Source: Archangium lansingense | Lineage (GTDB): Bacteria; Myxococcota; Myxococcia; Myxococcales; Myxococcaceae | Assembly (NCBI RefSeq): GCF_026626635.1 | Contig: NZ_JAPNKA010000001.1 | Coordinates: 13,022,001-13,086,000, forward strand | Reading direction: 5' to 3' | Length of the DNA stretch: 64,000 nucleotides | Part shown: piece by piece, positions 15,101-23,104 of the stretch | Position numbering within the stretch: the stretch's first letter is position 1 | Layout of the letters: every line of letters begins with the position of its first letter | Program-made: the position numbers and the translations under genes | The notes under the pieces: model-generated | Databases searched by the model: none | What the model saw: only the letters and a program-made list of their open reading frames with translations | What the model was told of the DNA's origin: nothing

Positions 15101-17381
15101 GGTATAGGGACGCCTCAGTGATGACCCCCGATTTCGCCTTGGCCTCGCGGAGCTCCTCCTCGGGAATGTCGACGATGAACGAGAGCATCCGCGGGTTGGC
15201 CGCGAGAGAAGCCAGATCCTTCACCTCGTCGAGCAATGCCAGCCGAGCCTCGGCCCGGGCCCGGTCGCCGAGGAGTTTCTCCAGGAGCTCGAGGATCTGC
15301 GAGCGCTCGAAGGGCAACAGCTCGGCGACCGTGTAGCGGATGCCGGCGCCCTCGAGCCGCCGGCCGAGACCCGTCGCCTCACCCCGGTCGCGGAAGTGCT
15401 GTGTGCGGCTCGTCGCCACCACGCGGGCCCGGTCGCGAGCAGCCTGGAGCAGCGTCTCGAAGTGGGCCGTGGCGCGCTCGTAGGAGACGCGCAGCGCCAG
15501 CTCGTCATAGCCGTCGAACAGAAGCACGATCTGCCCGTCGGCGAGCATGTGGTTGAACGCCCTGGAGCTCGGCGGCCGGTCCCAGCCCTTCTTCTTGAAG
15601 TGACTGGTGACGAGCACGTCGAGCTGGTCGGTCTTCTCCAGGTCGCGCATCTCGATGCGGATCGGTGTCGGCGCGCCGGGCAGGAGCGCGAGGCGCTGGG
15701 TCAGCTCGCGCAGGAGGAAGGTCTTCCCCGTGCCGAACTCCCCGAGCAACAGCACGAAGTGGCCCCCCTCGTCGGCCGTGACGAGCCGCTCCACCTCGGC
15801 CAGGGCGTCGGTCTTGACTTCAGAAGACGGAGGAAACCTCAGTCGCTGCTTCACGTAGAGGCGCGGCGGGTAGCTCCTGTTCGTCCCGCTCTCACTGCGC
15901 AGATCGTCCAGCTCGCTCTCGACATACGCGCGGAAATCGATGAGTCCCCGGTACTCGATGAGGCTGGTGAAGTGGATGCGCCTCCGCCTGGCTTCGCGCA
16001 CCAGCGCCGGATCGAGCGGCTCCCGGTGGTCCACGACCAGCACCGAGCGCACACCGGGATCGGCATCGACGTAACGCCGGTGAAGGGCCTTGTCGAAACG
16101 ATCGAGCACCTCGCGGGTACAGGCCTCCGTAGTCACGGCGACGGGATACAACTCCGGGATGTCCTCTCTCGTCGTGCCGACACGCAGGTAGTCGCCCCAG
16201 AGGGGCTCGGAGAGCCGCTCGATGCGGGCCTCGTCACCGAGACGGAGCTCGCACAGCACCTTCACGCGCGCGAGCAGGTCGTCATGGGGTTCCCGGCGTC
16301 CGGTGGCATGACGGAGGTCGGCGCCAGGCTCGAGGTCCCAGGAACGTCCCCGGTCCGAGGCCGAAGCGCGCCGGAATCGGGAGAGCACCTCGAAGGCAAA
16401 GGCGGCCGCATGTGCCGCGGCGCGAGGTTGGCTACCCGCCGCATCGGCCTCCGCCTTTCCGGCGAGCAGATCGGAGATGCCGCGCACCACCAGCGCCTCC
16501 ACGTCCTGCCTGTAGGCCGCGGCGAGAAAGCCAATCCCTTCCATCTCGACCGCAAGGCTGTCGCTGTACTGCCGTGTGAGGAACTGGGCGACCACTGTCT
16601 TCTGGCCCGCCACCACCTTCTCGCCCGCGGCGAGGGGCCCGATGAAGACCTGGGGCTCACCGCCGGTTGCCGCCTGGAGGCGCCGTCTCCACTCGTCCTT
16701 GCGTGCGTCCGCACGGGCTCGTTGCAGCAGGGCGTACGTCGCGCGGTGCACGTCCGGGCGCGGCAGGAACCCCTCCTCCAGGTCCTTGCCACGCTCATAG
16801 CCGTAAACCTTGTCGGCCACGACGACGTCGCCGAGCTTCACGTCCTTCACGCCCCCCGCGACGCCGACGAACAGGATGACCTGGGGCTCGAACCAGGTAA
16901 GCGCCCGCTCAGCCTCGACGGCGGCGGCCGTATTGCCCTCTCCGGTCTCGACGAGGAGAACCTCCCACGTCTCGTCCTCCACCCCGAAGAAGCCGCGCTC
17001 GTAGACGGTGCCCGCCGGGTGGGTCTCCTCACGGAGCTCACCGAGGTACGTGCGAACGGCCTTGTATTCGAGTCCCAGCGCGGTCAGGACGACAGCGCGG
17101 CGGACGGAGCCCTCGTGAGAGGCGTCGGAGCGGCTCGGCACGGAGGCGTTGAGGGCACTCGTCCGGGAGTCCTGGTGGAGCCTCTCGAGCTCCGCCTCGA
17201 GCCGCACCGTGTCACGGCCCGGCTGCTCGAAGTACCGCACCAACTCGACGGCGAGATGCGACTGAGGAGCCATTTCGCCAGAAACGACGCCCGGTGCGAC
17301 CCCGAGCGCGAGAACGAGCTGGTTGAATCGCGACGGTGGCAGCGCCACCAGCCGTTCCACGAGATCCCGCCCCTTGGACAT
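12147..17381 (-). CDS. PNP-NACHT-pentapeptide-WD40 STAND NTPase (NLR-like, putative immune effector)
   Basis: 1744 residues. Residues 1-70 form a small helical domain resembling effector-associated (death-like) adaptor domains. Residues ~94-338 are a purine nucleosidase/phosphorylase (PNP) domain that keeps the MTAN-type catalytic residues: Glu in LEYKAV, Glu in VEMEG, Asp in VRGISD. An unassigned ~150-residue alpha/beta segment follows. The NACHT NTPase has Walker A GEFGTGKT (~546-553) and Walker B IVLLFDGYDEL (~618-628). Pentapeptide repeats cover ~957-1077, and 14 WD40 repeats of 42 residues fill the C-terminus (two 7-blade propellers). The same effector-NACHT-WD40 order is seen in fungal NLRs. 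PNP-like effectors that cleave ATP are known in phage-defence systems; an analogous role here is inferred. It follows a DUF3592 gene after 9 bases. Confidence 0.9.
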   Translation of the reverse strand: MSKGRDLVERLVALPPSRFNQLVLALGVAPGVVSGEMAPQSHLAVELVRYFEQPGRDTVRLEAELERLHQDSRTSALNASVPSRSDASHEGSVRRAVVLTALGLEYKAVRTYLGELREETHPAGTVYERGFFGVEDETWEVLLVETGEGNTAAAVEAERALTWFEPQVILFVGVAGGVKDVKLGDVVVADKVYGYERGKDLEEGFLPRPDVHRATYALLQRARADARKDEWRRRLQAATGGEPQVFIGPLAAGEKVVAGQKTVVAQFLTRQYSDSLAVEMEGIGFLAAAYRQDVEALVVRGISDLLAGKAEADAAGSQPRAAAHAAAFAFEVLSRFRRASASDRGRSWDLEPGADLRHATGRREPHDDLLARVKVLCELRLGDEARIERLSEPLWGDYLRVGTTREDIPELYPVAVTTEACTREVLDRFDKALHRRYVDADPGVRSVLVVDHREPLDPALVREARRRRIHFTSLIEYRGLIDFRAYVESELDDLRSESGTNRSYPPRLYVKQRLRFPPSSEVKTDALAEVERLVTADEGGHFVLLLGEFGTGKTFLLRELTQRLALLPGAPTPIRIEMRDLEKTDQLDVLVTSHFKKKGWDRPPSSRAFNHMLADGQIVLLFDGYDELALRVSYERATAHFETLLQAARDRARVVATSRTQHFRDRGEATGLGRRLEGAGIRYTVAELLPFERSQILELLEKLLGDRARAEARLALLDEVKDLASLAANPRMLSFIVDIPEEELREAKAKSGVITEASLYRVLMERWLGGETDRKLGQGLATQERWVAAREVALVLWQRLQRTVAVEELPAIAQRALPKLVSRQEQPMDAHSAGHDVGSGTLLVRDDKGAFSFIHQSVMEWLVADAAAQGVEASGEASAGALLSHQTMSALMIAFFTALAGPARASEWARRVLAGKPGENLVINATEVLRSLGEALSPIDFSGQDHSGRSFAGEDLRKARFERSVLVDTNFRGADLRGVSFRGAVLERANLTQANLEDADLSDAVLASANCEGAQLTGAVLHGAKLLRANLKGAVLDVADVSRADFTFAKLVDGSFLDALLNGASFVGANLLGANLDTASGQARFTGAASARPERPGEGVFVSSLAVCRAVAFHSSGEWIAVGHSDGSVRLWDVRTGRELRRLQGHSCPVTSVAFSPDGQWLASGSEDMTVRLWDVYTGGERDCLRGHSSNVTSVAFSPNGQWLASGSSDQTVRQWDVRTGSQLHRLQGHSFNVTSIAYSPDGRWLASGSYDYTVRLWDTRTGKEFRCLQGHSDWVKSVAFSPDGQWLASGSDDQTVVLLDLRTGREVHRLRSHSSHVTSVGFSPDGQSLATGSSDKTVRLWDVHTGSEMRRLQGHLHSVASVAFSPDGQWLASGSEDMTVRLWDVRTGNESHRLRGDSDWVRSVAFSPDGTWLASGCDDHTVRLWDVRTGRRLRRFQGHSSHVTSVAFSPDGQWLASSSEDMTVRLWNVATGSEILRLKDDAIFVASVAFSPDGQWLACGCSDQAVRLWDVRTGSEPRRFQGYSGWFASVAFSPDGQRLASACSDKTVRLLDVRTGSELLRFQGHSFQVTSVAFSPDGQWLASGSGDHTVRLWDVRTGKELRRFLAHSDWVKSVAFSPDGQWLASGSDDQTVRLWNVRTGSEEQRRLEHPAWVTSIAFSPDGHHLAVALVSGLVVLWEVATGQKEISYAHLPGGWAAFTPDGRYKLGGDTTGLYGAINLCRFEPSEFAELTGKPPLDPDVPFL
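12302..14065 (-). repeat. Array of 14 WD40-coding repeats, 126-bp period
   Basis: The same landmark (GCGAGCCACTGCCCGTC or a variant) recurs exactly every 126 bases from about 12383 to 14021. Most units share SVAFSPDGQWLASGS and TVRLWDVRTG; differences cluster at the two or three positions either side of the conserved Asp and in the GHS-x-x-V loop. The last unit (nearest the C-terminus) is the most diverged. Confidence 0.9.
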
Positions 17382-17390
17382 GGGGCGATC

Positions 17391-18398
17391 TCACCTGCGC
17401 TTGCGAAGTGGCGTCAATCTCTCTTCGAGCCACTTCACCAGGAACGTGGCCTTGTCCTCATCGTTCCACTCGACGAGGGCTTCGTTCCGGTACTCCCCCT
17501 GAGAGACGGTGAGCACGACGGTGGGGCACCAGACGGTCACGGGATCCCCATCGCCGTCCTTCTTGGTGCGCGACTCGACGAGGAAGGACTTCACCTGGCC
17601 CCACGGCACGTCGAGCCGGTCCACCCGGTCGGGCCCCACCGGCAACGAGAGCCTCCGGTTCGGCTCGTCGACAATCAGGTCGTACGCGCCCGAGTCCAGC
17701 TTCACGCGCTGCCTCCTCGCGAAGTACACGCCCGCCGCGATGACCGCGACCCACGTCAGCACGGCGGTGACCATCGACGGATTGGCCCCCGTCGCGAAGG
17801 CCACCACGAAGATGGACAGGAAGGAGGCGCCACCAAAAGCCAGGACTCCGGCGGCTCCCGCGCTCATGCCATCCAACCGCACGTGCACGCGTCCATCGCG
17901 CATGAAGGCCCCCACCCCTTCATCCTTCTTGCGCAGGGAGTACACCGCCCCGTACCACCCCGCGAGCATCACGAGGTTGAACGGGTTCATGAACAGCAGC
18001 AGGAAGAGATCCATCCCCTGCACACCCGTGAGCAGGACCGCATCGCCCGGCGCCTCCGGGTGGTGGAACACGGGGACAGTGGCGCCCACGGTGAAGTGTC
18101 GCGCCGCTTCGGCCGACGGGCTGCTGCTCGAGCTGCCCCACGCGGAGTAGCGGTAGCGGGTGCCCTCGTACCGCTGCCCGTTGACTTCATAGGAGTAGCG
18201 CACCTCGAAGCGGTAGGTGGTGCCATCGCTGTCGGAGTTCTTCACCACCTGGCTGTGCGTGATGGTGCCGGGCACGTGGGGATAGGACCTCGCGAGGGTC
18301 TGGCGCGTGATGCCGTACAGAATCACCCCATCGAACACCAGCGTCAGGGCCGACCAGGCGAGGAGGAACAACACGAGCACGGCATTCAGGGCGCCCAT
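17391..18398 (-). CDS. DUF3592 membrane protein
   Basis: 335 residues. An N-terminal membrane segment (LNAVLVLFLLAWSALTLVF) precedes the DUF3592 domain (PHVPGTITHSQVV, FEVRYSYEVNGQRYEG, FHHPEAPGDAVLL), followed by further hydrophobic segments near residues ~130-150, ~180-205 and ~210-230 and a basic C-terminus. DUF3592 function is unknown. Its stop is only 9 bases before the ATG of the STAND gene, so the two are very probably one operon; the pairing raises the possibility that it is a membrane partner or sensor for that protein. Confidence 0.85.
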   Translation of the reverse strand: MGALNAVLVLFLLAWSALTLVFDGVILYGITRQTLARSYPHVPGTITHSQVVKNSDSDGTTYRFEVRYSYEVNGQRYEGTRYRYSAWGSSSSSPSAEAARHFTVGATVPVFHHPEAPGDAVLLTGVQGMDLFLLLFMNPFNLVMLAGWYGAVYSLRKKDEGVGAFMRDGRVHVRLDGMSAGAAGVLAFGGASFLSIFVVAFATGANPSMVTAVLTWVAVIAAGVYFARRQRVKLDSGAYDLIVDEPNRRLSLPVGPDRVDRLDVPWGQVKSFLVESRTKKDGDGDPVTVWCPTVVLTVSQGEYRNEALVEWNDEDKATFLVKWLEERLTPLRKRR

Positions 18399-18530
18399 GG
18401 GCCCATCCTAGTCCGGGGCAACTCCCGGGAAGGAGCTCCCCCTCACTCCGAGCAGGAGGAGCGTCTCACCTGGAGTTCATGGATTCGGGGCTCAAGAGGC
18501 TCGAATAAATCCCCCGAGGCTCCGTCTGGA

Positions 18531-18557
18531 GGGGTGTTGACGGGAACGACACCCCCC
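18531..18557 (+). promoter_or_regulatory. Leader hairpin before the Arg/Asp-rich secreted protein gene
   Basis: Inverted repeat GGGGTGT ... ACACCCC with an 11-base interior, ending a few bases before the AAAAAAGGA ribosome site. It could fold over the translation start of the next gene, or be a DNA operator; which of these applies cannot be told from sequence. Confidence 0.4.
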
Positions 18558-18575
18558 CAAAAAAGGATGAACACC

Positions 18576-19199
18576 ATGAACCGCATTTCTTCCGCCCTTC
18601 TCGCCTCGCTCCTTCTCGCTGGCAGTGCCCAGGCTCAGCAGTGGGGCCACTCGGGCGAGCGTGGGCAGAACCGCCAGGAGGACCGCTCGAACCGGCGCGA
18701 GCTCCGGGACGACCGGCGCGATGTAGTTGAGCTGGAGAACGTGCTGTCGCGCTTTGACCGGGCGTGGCAGCAGCAGGACGAGCACGAGATGTTGTCGGTG
18801 GAGAACAAGCTGCGCGAGGTGCTACGCAAGGAGCTGGCGGAGAGCCGTATCGAGCTGGAGAAGGACAAGCGCGAGGTGCGTCATAGCAACCGGGAGGTGC
18901 GCCGGGACCGGAACTGGGGCCGGAGGGCGGATGACCGGCGCGACCGGCGGGACGACGTGAGGGACGCGCGCGTCGAGGCGGCCACGCTGCAGACGCGGAT
19001 GGCGATTGCCCGGGAGCTGAACTGGGTGATGGGCAACCGGAACTACTCGGACCTGCAGCGCCAGCGCAACCTCATCGTGCAGCTCCTCCAAATCGCGCAG
19101 CAGGAGGTGCACCAGACGAAGCAGGAGATTCGCGAGGACCGGGGCGAGCGGCGCGAGGACCGTCGCGAGGACCGTCGCGAGTCGCGTCACCGCTGGTAA
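18576..19199 (+). CDS. Secreted Arg/Asp-rich helical protein of unknown function
   Basis: 207 residues with a Sec signal peptide (MNRISSALLASLLLAGSAQA, cut after AQA). The mature protein is extremely rich in Arg, Asp and Glu, with RRELRDDRRD-like runs, and is predicted to be long helices or coiled coil; the C-terminus ends in repeated RREDRRED units. The ATG is 8 bases after AGGA; an in-frame ATG 9 bases earlier is less well placed. No named family is recognised. A periplasmic chaperone-like or nucleic-acid/polyanion-binding role would fit the composition but is a guess. Confidence 0.75.
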   Translation: MNRISSALLASLLLAGSAQAQQWGHSGERGQNRQEDRSNRRELRDDRRDVVELENVLSRFDRAWQQQDEHEMLSVENKLREVLRKELAESRIELEKDKREVRHSNREVRRDRNWGRRADDRRDRRDDVRDARVEAATLQTRMAIARELNWVMGNRNYSDLQRQRNLIVQLLQIAQQEVHQTKQEIREDRGERREDRREDRRESRHRW

Positions 19200-19233
19200 T
19201 CAGCGAGCCGCCAGCAACACCCGAGCAACACAC

Positions 19234-19290
19234 TCCCTCTCCCCTCGGGAGAGGGTCGGGGTGAGGGTATCCGGGCCGCGAGTTGAACCC
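19234..19290. repeat. REP-like intergenic hairpin element, copy 2
   Basis: Shows the stem CCCTCTCCC...GGGAGAGGG followed by TCGGGGTGAGGGTATCCGGG. Lies between converging genes, as copy 1 does. Confidence 0.8.
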
Positions 19291-19320
19291 GTGAAGACCC
19301 CACCCCGGAACCCTGCCGAA

Positions 19321-19935
19321 CTACATGGGAGGCAGGGACTTGCGGACGCTCTCGCGGGACTCCATGCGAGCGACCCAGGCCTTCACGTGGGGGAAGGCCT
19401 CGAGGTCCACGCCCATGGGGGTGCGCAGGTACAGGGCGGAGACGAGGGAGAAGTCCGCGAGGGAGAGCTTCCCGCAGAGGAACTCCTTACCGTCGAGCGC
19501 CTTCTCCAGCACGCCGAGATCGCGGCGGACCTTCTCCATGCCGGCGGCGTACTTCGCCTCGTCCTTGGCGCGGCCGAAGAACTTCGCGTAGACGGTCTCG
19601 CCCATCACCTCATTGGCAGAGGGGCCGAAGGTGGTGGCCTGCCACTGGAGCCACTGCTGCACCTGGGCCATGCCGCGCGCGTCAGCGGGAAGCAGCCCGC
19701 TCTCGGGCTTCTTGGCGGCCAGGTAACAGAGGATGGCGTTGGACTCCCAGAGACAGAAGCCCTCGTCGTCGAGGGTGGGGACCTTGCCGTTGGGGTTACG
19801 GGAGAGGAACTCGGGAGACTTGTGCTCGCCCTTCATCATGTCGACGGTGACGAAGGTGACAGGCAGGCCGAGCTCGTGGACGACGGCGCGGACCTTGAAA
19901 GCGGCACTGGAAAACGGATGCTCGTAGAGCTTCAT
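19321..19935 (-). CDS. Glutathione S-transferase family protein
   Basis: 204 residues. The N-terminal thioredoxin-like GST domain is clear (MKLYEHPFSSAAFKVR, NPNGKVPTLDDEGFCLWES with the cis-Pro and the glutathione gamma-glutamyl contact ES), followed by the all-helical C-terminal domain with the late LSLADFSLVSALY motif and the AFPHVKAWVARM segment. It probably conjugates or reduces electrophiles with glutathione, in the cytoplasm. The catalytic Ser/Tyr is likely in the HPFSSAA segment. The physiological substrate cannot be told. It is downstream of the AmpG-like gene, but a terminator-like hairpin separates them. Confidence 0.9.
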   Translation of the reverse strand: MKLYEHPFSSAAFKVRAVVHELGLPVTFVTVDMMKGEHKSPEFLSRNPNGKVPTLDDEGFCLWESNAILCYLAAKKPESGLLPADARGMAQVQQWLQWQATTFGPSANEVMGETVYAKFFGRAKDEAKYAAGMEKVRRDLGVLEKALDGKEFLCGKLSLADFSLVSALYLRTPMGVDLEAFPHVKAWVARMESRESVRKSLPPM

Positions 19936-19996
19936 GGAGTGGGTTCTCTGTCGGGAGGGTACGGCTGTAAAGCGGGCGCACCCTACGACAAAGCAG

Positions 19997-20025
19997 GTCG
20001 GGCCCCAAACATCAGGGGCCGGACC
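19997..20025 (-). terminator. Terminator hairpin downstream of the AmpG-like gene
   Basis: On the minus strand the sequence reads GTCCGGCCCC, an 8-base loop, then GGGGCCCGAC, followed shortly by GCTTTG. Strong GC stem 18 bases after the permease stop. Confidence 0.65.
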
Positions 20026-20042
20026 CGCCTCGGAGAACGCGC

Positions 20043-21668
20043 TTACTGCCCGGCGCCGGGCGCGGAGGACTGGGCCTCCTGGTCGGGGATGTAGAAGGCG
20101 CCGGAGCGGGCGGCGATCACCGCCGCGGTGAGCAGGCCCACCATCACTCCGAAGATGACGATGCTGGCGAGCGTCACCCAGTCGCCGATGGAGGCGGGGT
20201 GGAACAGCGCGGTCAGGGCCGAGCCGAAGTCGAAGCCCGCGGTGGGCTTCGTTCGCACGGCCTGCATCGCGGAGAGGAGCGCCGTGGTCAGCCCGCCTCC
20301 CACGATGCCCGCCACGCCCGTGAGCACGGCGGTGAGGGCCAGCGCCGAGCCACTCACGGCCCGGGCCACGGGCCGGCTCTGCACCTCGAAGTTGGGGTCC
20401 TTCACGCCCAGCGGCACGAAGCGCGCAAGCAGCACCAGGCCAGGGATGCCCGCCACCATGGAGAGCCAGAAGAACTGCTCCCAGCCCATGGCGTACACGG
20501 AGAAGCCGCTGATGGGGCCAGCGAGGACGCGGGGGATGGAGAAGAGGCTGGAGAGGAGCGCGAACTGGGTGGCGGAGAAGCGCTTCTGCGTGAGCCGCAT
20601 GAGCAGCACGCCGAAGGCGCCGGTGCCCAGGCCCTGCGTCACCTGCTCGAAGCCGATGGCGCCATACATGAGGGCCACGTTGGGCTCCCCGGCGCGCGCC
20701 ACGAGCACGTAGCCGATGTTGGAGACGATCTGCACCACGCCGAACACCCAGAGCGCGCGGCCCAGCCCCAGCACCGAGGTCCACGCGCCGCCAATCAGCG
20801 TCCCGGCGATGGTGCCCACCAGACCGATGGTGCCGAGCGCCACGCCGCGGTGCACGTCGCTGTAGCCCATGTCCACCAGGAAGGGGCGCAGCAGCGAGCC
20901 ACCGAGGTTGTCCGCCAGCTTGTAGAAGAAGACGAAGGCGAGGATCTCCAGCGCCCGGTGCCGGGTGAGGAAGCCCACGAAGGGGTACCAGACGGCGTCC
21001 TTGAGGGACTTGGGCGGGGTGAAGCGCTCCTCGGGCTCGGGGGCGAAGCGGCTGATGAGGAGGATGGGCAGGTAGAGCACCGCCAGCCCGATGACGACCA
21101 GGCGCCAGGACACCCAACCCGTCAGGGTGATGGCCGCCGAGCCGGCGATGAACATGGCGGCGCGATAGAGCGCCACACGCGCGCCCACCGCGATGCCCTG
21201 CTCCTCCTTGCGCAGCACCTCCACCGCATAGGCGTCGATGGCGATGTCCTGGGTGGCCGAGGCGAACGCCACCGCCATGGCGAGCGCGCCCACCACCCAG
21301 GCCGACTCGGGGTGGCCGCCCATGCCCGCCAGGGCCAGAGTGGTGGCGAACAGGGCCACCTGGGCCACGGCCATCCATCCACGCCGCCGGCCCCAGAAGG
21401 GCGGCACGTAGCGGTCCATCAGCGGGGACCAGAGGAACTTGAAGGTCCAGGGGGCCTGGGCCAGGGTGACGAGTCCCACCACCCGGATGTCCACGCCGTT
21501 GCTGCGCATCCAGTCGGGAATGGCGATCCACACCAGGCCCAGGGGCAAGCCCGACGAGAACGAGAGCAGCGTCACCGCGGCCGTCCGCCACGAGGCCATG
21601 GCCATGGCCAGACTCTTCAAGGTCCCCGGACGCTTCGCGGGCGCCTCGCTCTTCACCCCATCACTCAT
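20043..21668 (-). CDS. AmpG-like MFS permease (muropeptide/anhydro-sugar uptake family)
   Basis: 541 residues with at least 12 hydrophobic segments. The N-terminal region carries the AmpG landmark spacing (LTLLSFSSGLPLGLVW, VGLVTLAQAPWTFKFLWSPL, MDRYVPPFWGRRRGW). AmpG permeases import anhydro-muropeptides for cell-wall recycling at the inner membrane; the family also includes acetyl-CoA transporters, so the substrate is inferred. The C-terminus carries an extra helix pair after residue ~470, longer than E. coli AmpG by about 50 residues. The ATG at MSDGVKSEA is preferred over an upstream GTG. Divergent from the small hydrophilic protein gene that follows. Confidence 0.85.
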   Translation of the reverse strand: MSDGVKSEAPAKRPGTLKSLAMAMASWRTAAVTLLSFSSGLPLGLVWIAIPDWMRSNGVDIRVVGLVTLAQAPWTFKFLWSPLMDRYVPPFWGRRRGWMAVAQVALFATTLALAGMGGHPESAWVVGALAMAVAFASATQDIAIDAYAVEVLRKEEQGIAVGARVALYRAAMFIAGSAAITLTGWVSWRLVVIGLAVLYLPILLISRFAPEPEERFTPPKSLKDAVWYPFVGFLTRHRALEILAFVFFYKLADNLGGSLLRPFLVDMGYSDVHRGVALGTIGLVGTIAGTLIGGAWTSVLGLGRALWVFGVVQIVSNIGYVLVARAGEPNVALMYGAIGFEQVTQGLGTGAFGVLLMRLTQKRFSATQFALLSSLFSIPRVLAGPISGFSVYAMGWEQFFWLSMVAGIPGLVLLARFVPLGVKDPNFEVQSRPVARAVSGSALALTAVLTGVAGIVGGGLTTALLSAMQAVRTKPTAGFDFGSALTALFHPASIGDWVTLASIVIFGVMVGLLTAAVIAARSGAFYIPDQEAQSSAPGAGQ

Positions 21669-21839
21669 GGCGGGCACTATACCCAGCGACGCTCGGCGTC
21701 ATAGGAAACCCGCACACGCCAGCCTGGAGGTCTGCCAGCCCGTGGACAAGCCGCCCCGCCCGCCCTCCGAGCGGGACTCCGGGCTGTGTTGCCGCCTGAA
21801 GCCGACGTCATGACCGTTGGGTATCGGAGGGATTCCACC

Positions 21840-22148
21840 ATGGCGAACCAAGACAGACGGCCGCCTCCTCAGCCCGCCGAGGACATGTTCGGCCGGCCTA
21901 CGGACGTGCGGCAGGCAACACCCGAGCGCGAGCCCACTCGGGAGCGGCAGGGGGCCCATCAAATTCCCCACCACGAGCCGCAGGACGACTTCCACAAGCA
22001 CTGCGAGCAGGAGGCCGAGGAGGAAGTGGCCTGTGGTGGTGTCGGCGAGCTTCCGGACGGGGATGGCGTGCGGAGTGACCGCGGGACCAATCCACTTCCC
22101 GACAGCTACTGGGCGGCCTACCCTGGCAAGAAGCCAGACGAGGGCTAG
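21840..22148 (+). CDS. Small hydrophilic protein of unknown function
   Basis: 102 residues, charged and Pro-rich, with no hydrophobic segment (PPPQPAEDMFGRPTDVR near the start, NPLPDSYWAAYPGKKPDEG near the end). The ATG follows a GGAGGGATTCCACC ribosome site, which makes it more likely than an in-frame ATG 33 bases upstream. Two Cys residues are present in the middle. It looks disordered and matches no family I know; a myxobacteria-restricted protein is likely. Confidence 0.6.
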   Translation: MANQDRRPPPQPAEDMFGRPTDVRQATPEREPTRERQGAHQIPHHEPQDDFHKHCEQEAEEEVACGGVGELPDGDGVRSDRGTNPLPDSYWAAYPGKKPDEG

Positions 22149-22171
22149 GCGTCGGCACGAGGCCCGCGAAC

Positions 22172-22189
22172 TGTTCTGGCAGGAGAACA
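22172..22189. promoter_or_regulatory. Palindromic operator overlapping the LysR ribosome site
   Basis: Perfect inverted repeat TGTTCT-N6-AGAACA ending 3 bases before the GTG start of the LysR gene and containing its AGGAG ribosome site. A near copy lies upstream of the adjacent efflux pump gene. Likely the autoregulatory site of the LysR protein. Confidence 0.6.
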
Positions 22190-22192
22190 ATC

Positions 22193-23098
22193 GTGGGCGC
22201 CTCCTTGGACGACCTCGTGGCGATGACCGTGTTCGCGCGGGTCGTGGAGGCCCACTCCTTCTCGGGTGCCGCGGCCCGGCTGGGCCTGTCCAAGTCTGCG
22301 GTGAGCACCCGCGTGGCCGCACTGGAGAAGCGGCTGGGCGTGAGGCTCCTGCAGCGCACCACGCGCCGGCTGTCCGTCACCCATGAGGGAGCCCGGCTCT
22401 ACGAGCGCTGCGCGCACCTGCTCTCGGTGGCGGACGAGGCCTCGGACCTGCTCGGCAACGTGGGCACCATCCCCGAGGGACTCGTGCGCGTCGTAGCCCC
22501 CGTGGGCCTGTCCCTGCACCCGCTGGCCTCGCTGCTGGAGAAGTTCTCCGAGCGCTACCCCCGGGTGCAGGTGGAGCTGACCGTGTCGGACCGGCGGCAC
22601 ATGGACCCGCTCTCCGAGAACATCGACGTCGCGGTGCGGCTCTTCCCGCGCCCCCACGAGCGCTCCCTCGTCGAGCGCCGGCTCGGCACGGAGAGGCCGC
22701 TCGTCTGCGGCGCTCCCCGCTACTTCGCCCGGCGCGCACCGCCTGGCACTCCGCACGACCTGGCCACGCACAACTGCCTGCGGATGAAGGACAGCCGGTG
22801 GACGTTCCGCATGGAGGGCCACCCCGTGGAGGTCCCCGTCTCGGGCACGCTCGTGGTGGACGACATCGCCGTGCTGCGCGAGGCGGCGCTCGAGGGGATG
22901 GGGCTGGCGCGGCTGCCGCGCTCGCTCGTCGACGCGGACCTGCGGGAGGGACGGCTGGTGTCGGTGCTCGACGCGTACGCGCCCGAGCCGCTCGTCATTA
23001 CCCTCGTCTACCCTCCCCGCAAACACCTGCCCCAGCGGGTGCGCGTGTTCATCGACTTCATGACCGAGCACTTCCGCAAGCACTTCCGGGGAGAGTGA
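22193..23098 (+). CDS. LysR-family transcriptional regulator
   Basis: 301 residues. Winged HTH in residues ~5-65 (FARVVEAHSFSGAAARLGLSKSAVS, RLGVRLLQRTTRRLSVT) and a periplasmic-binding-protein-like effector domain after ~90. The start is GTG with an AGGAGAAC ribosome site; upstream there is no room for homologous sequence. It converges with a Bcr/CflA efflux gene 6 bases away, and related palindromes lie upstream of both genes, which suggests that it controls the pump and itself. The inducer is unknown. Confidence 0.92.
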   Translation: MGASLDDLVAMTVFARVVEAHSFSGAAARLGLSKSAVSTRVAALEKRLGVRLLQRTTRRLSVTHEGARLYERCAHLLSVADEASDLLGNVGTIPEGLVRVVAPVGLSLHPLASLLEKFSERYPRVQVELTVSDRRHMDPLSENIDVAVRLFPRPHERSLVERRLGTERPLVCGAPRYFARRAPPGTPHDLATHNCLRMKDSRWTFRMEGHPVEVPVSGTLVVDDIAVLREAALEGMGLARLPRSLVDADLREGRLVSVLDAYAPEPLVITLVYPPRKHLPQRVRVFIDFMTEHFRKHFRGE

Positions 23099-23104
23099 GG
23101 GCGC

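Noticed and set aside
15396..18575. Long plus-strand open frame opposite the STAND and DUF3592 genes
   Set aside because: Antisense to clear protein domains. Only its last part, the Arg/Asp-rich protein from 18576, is real, with its own ribosome site and signal peptide.
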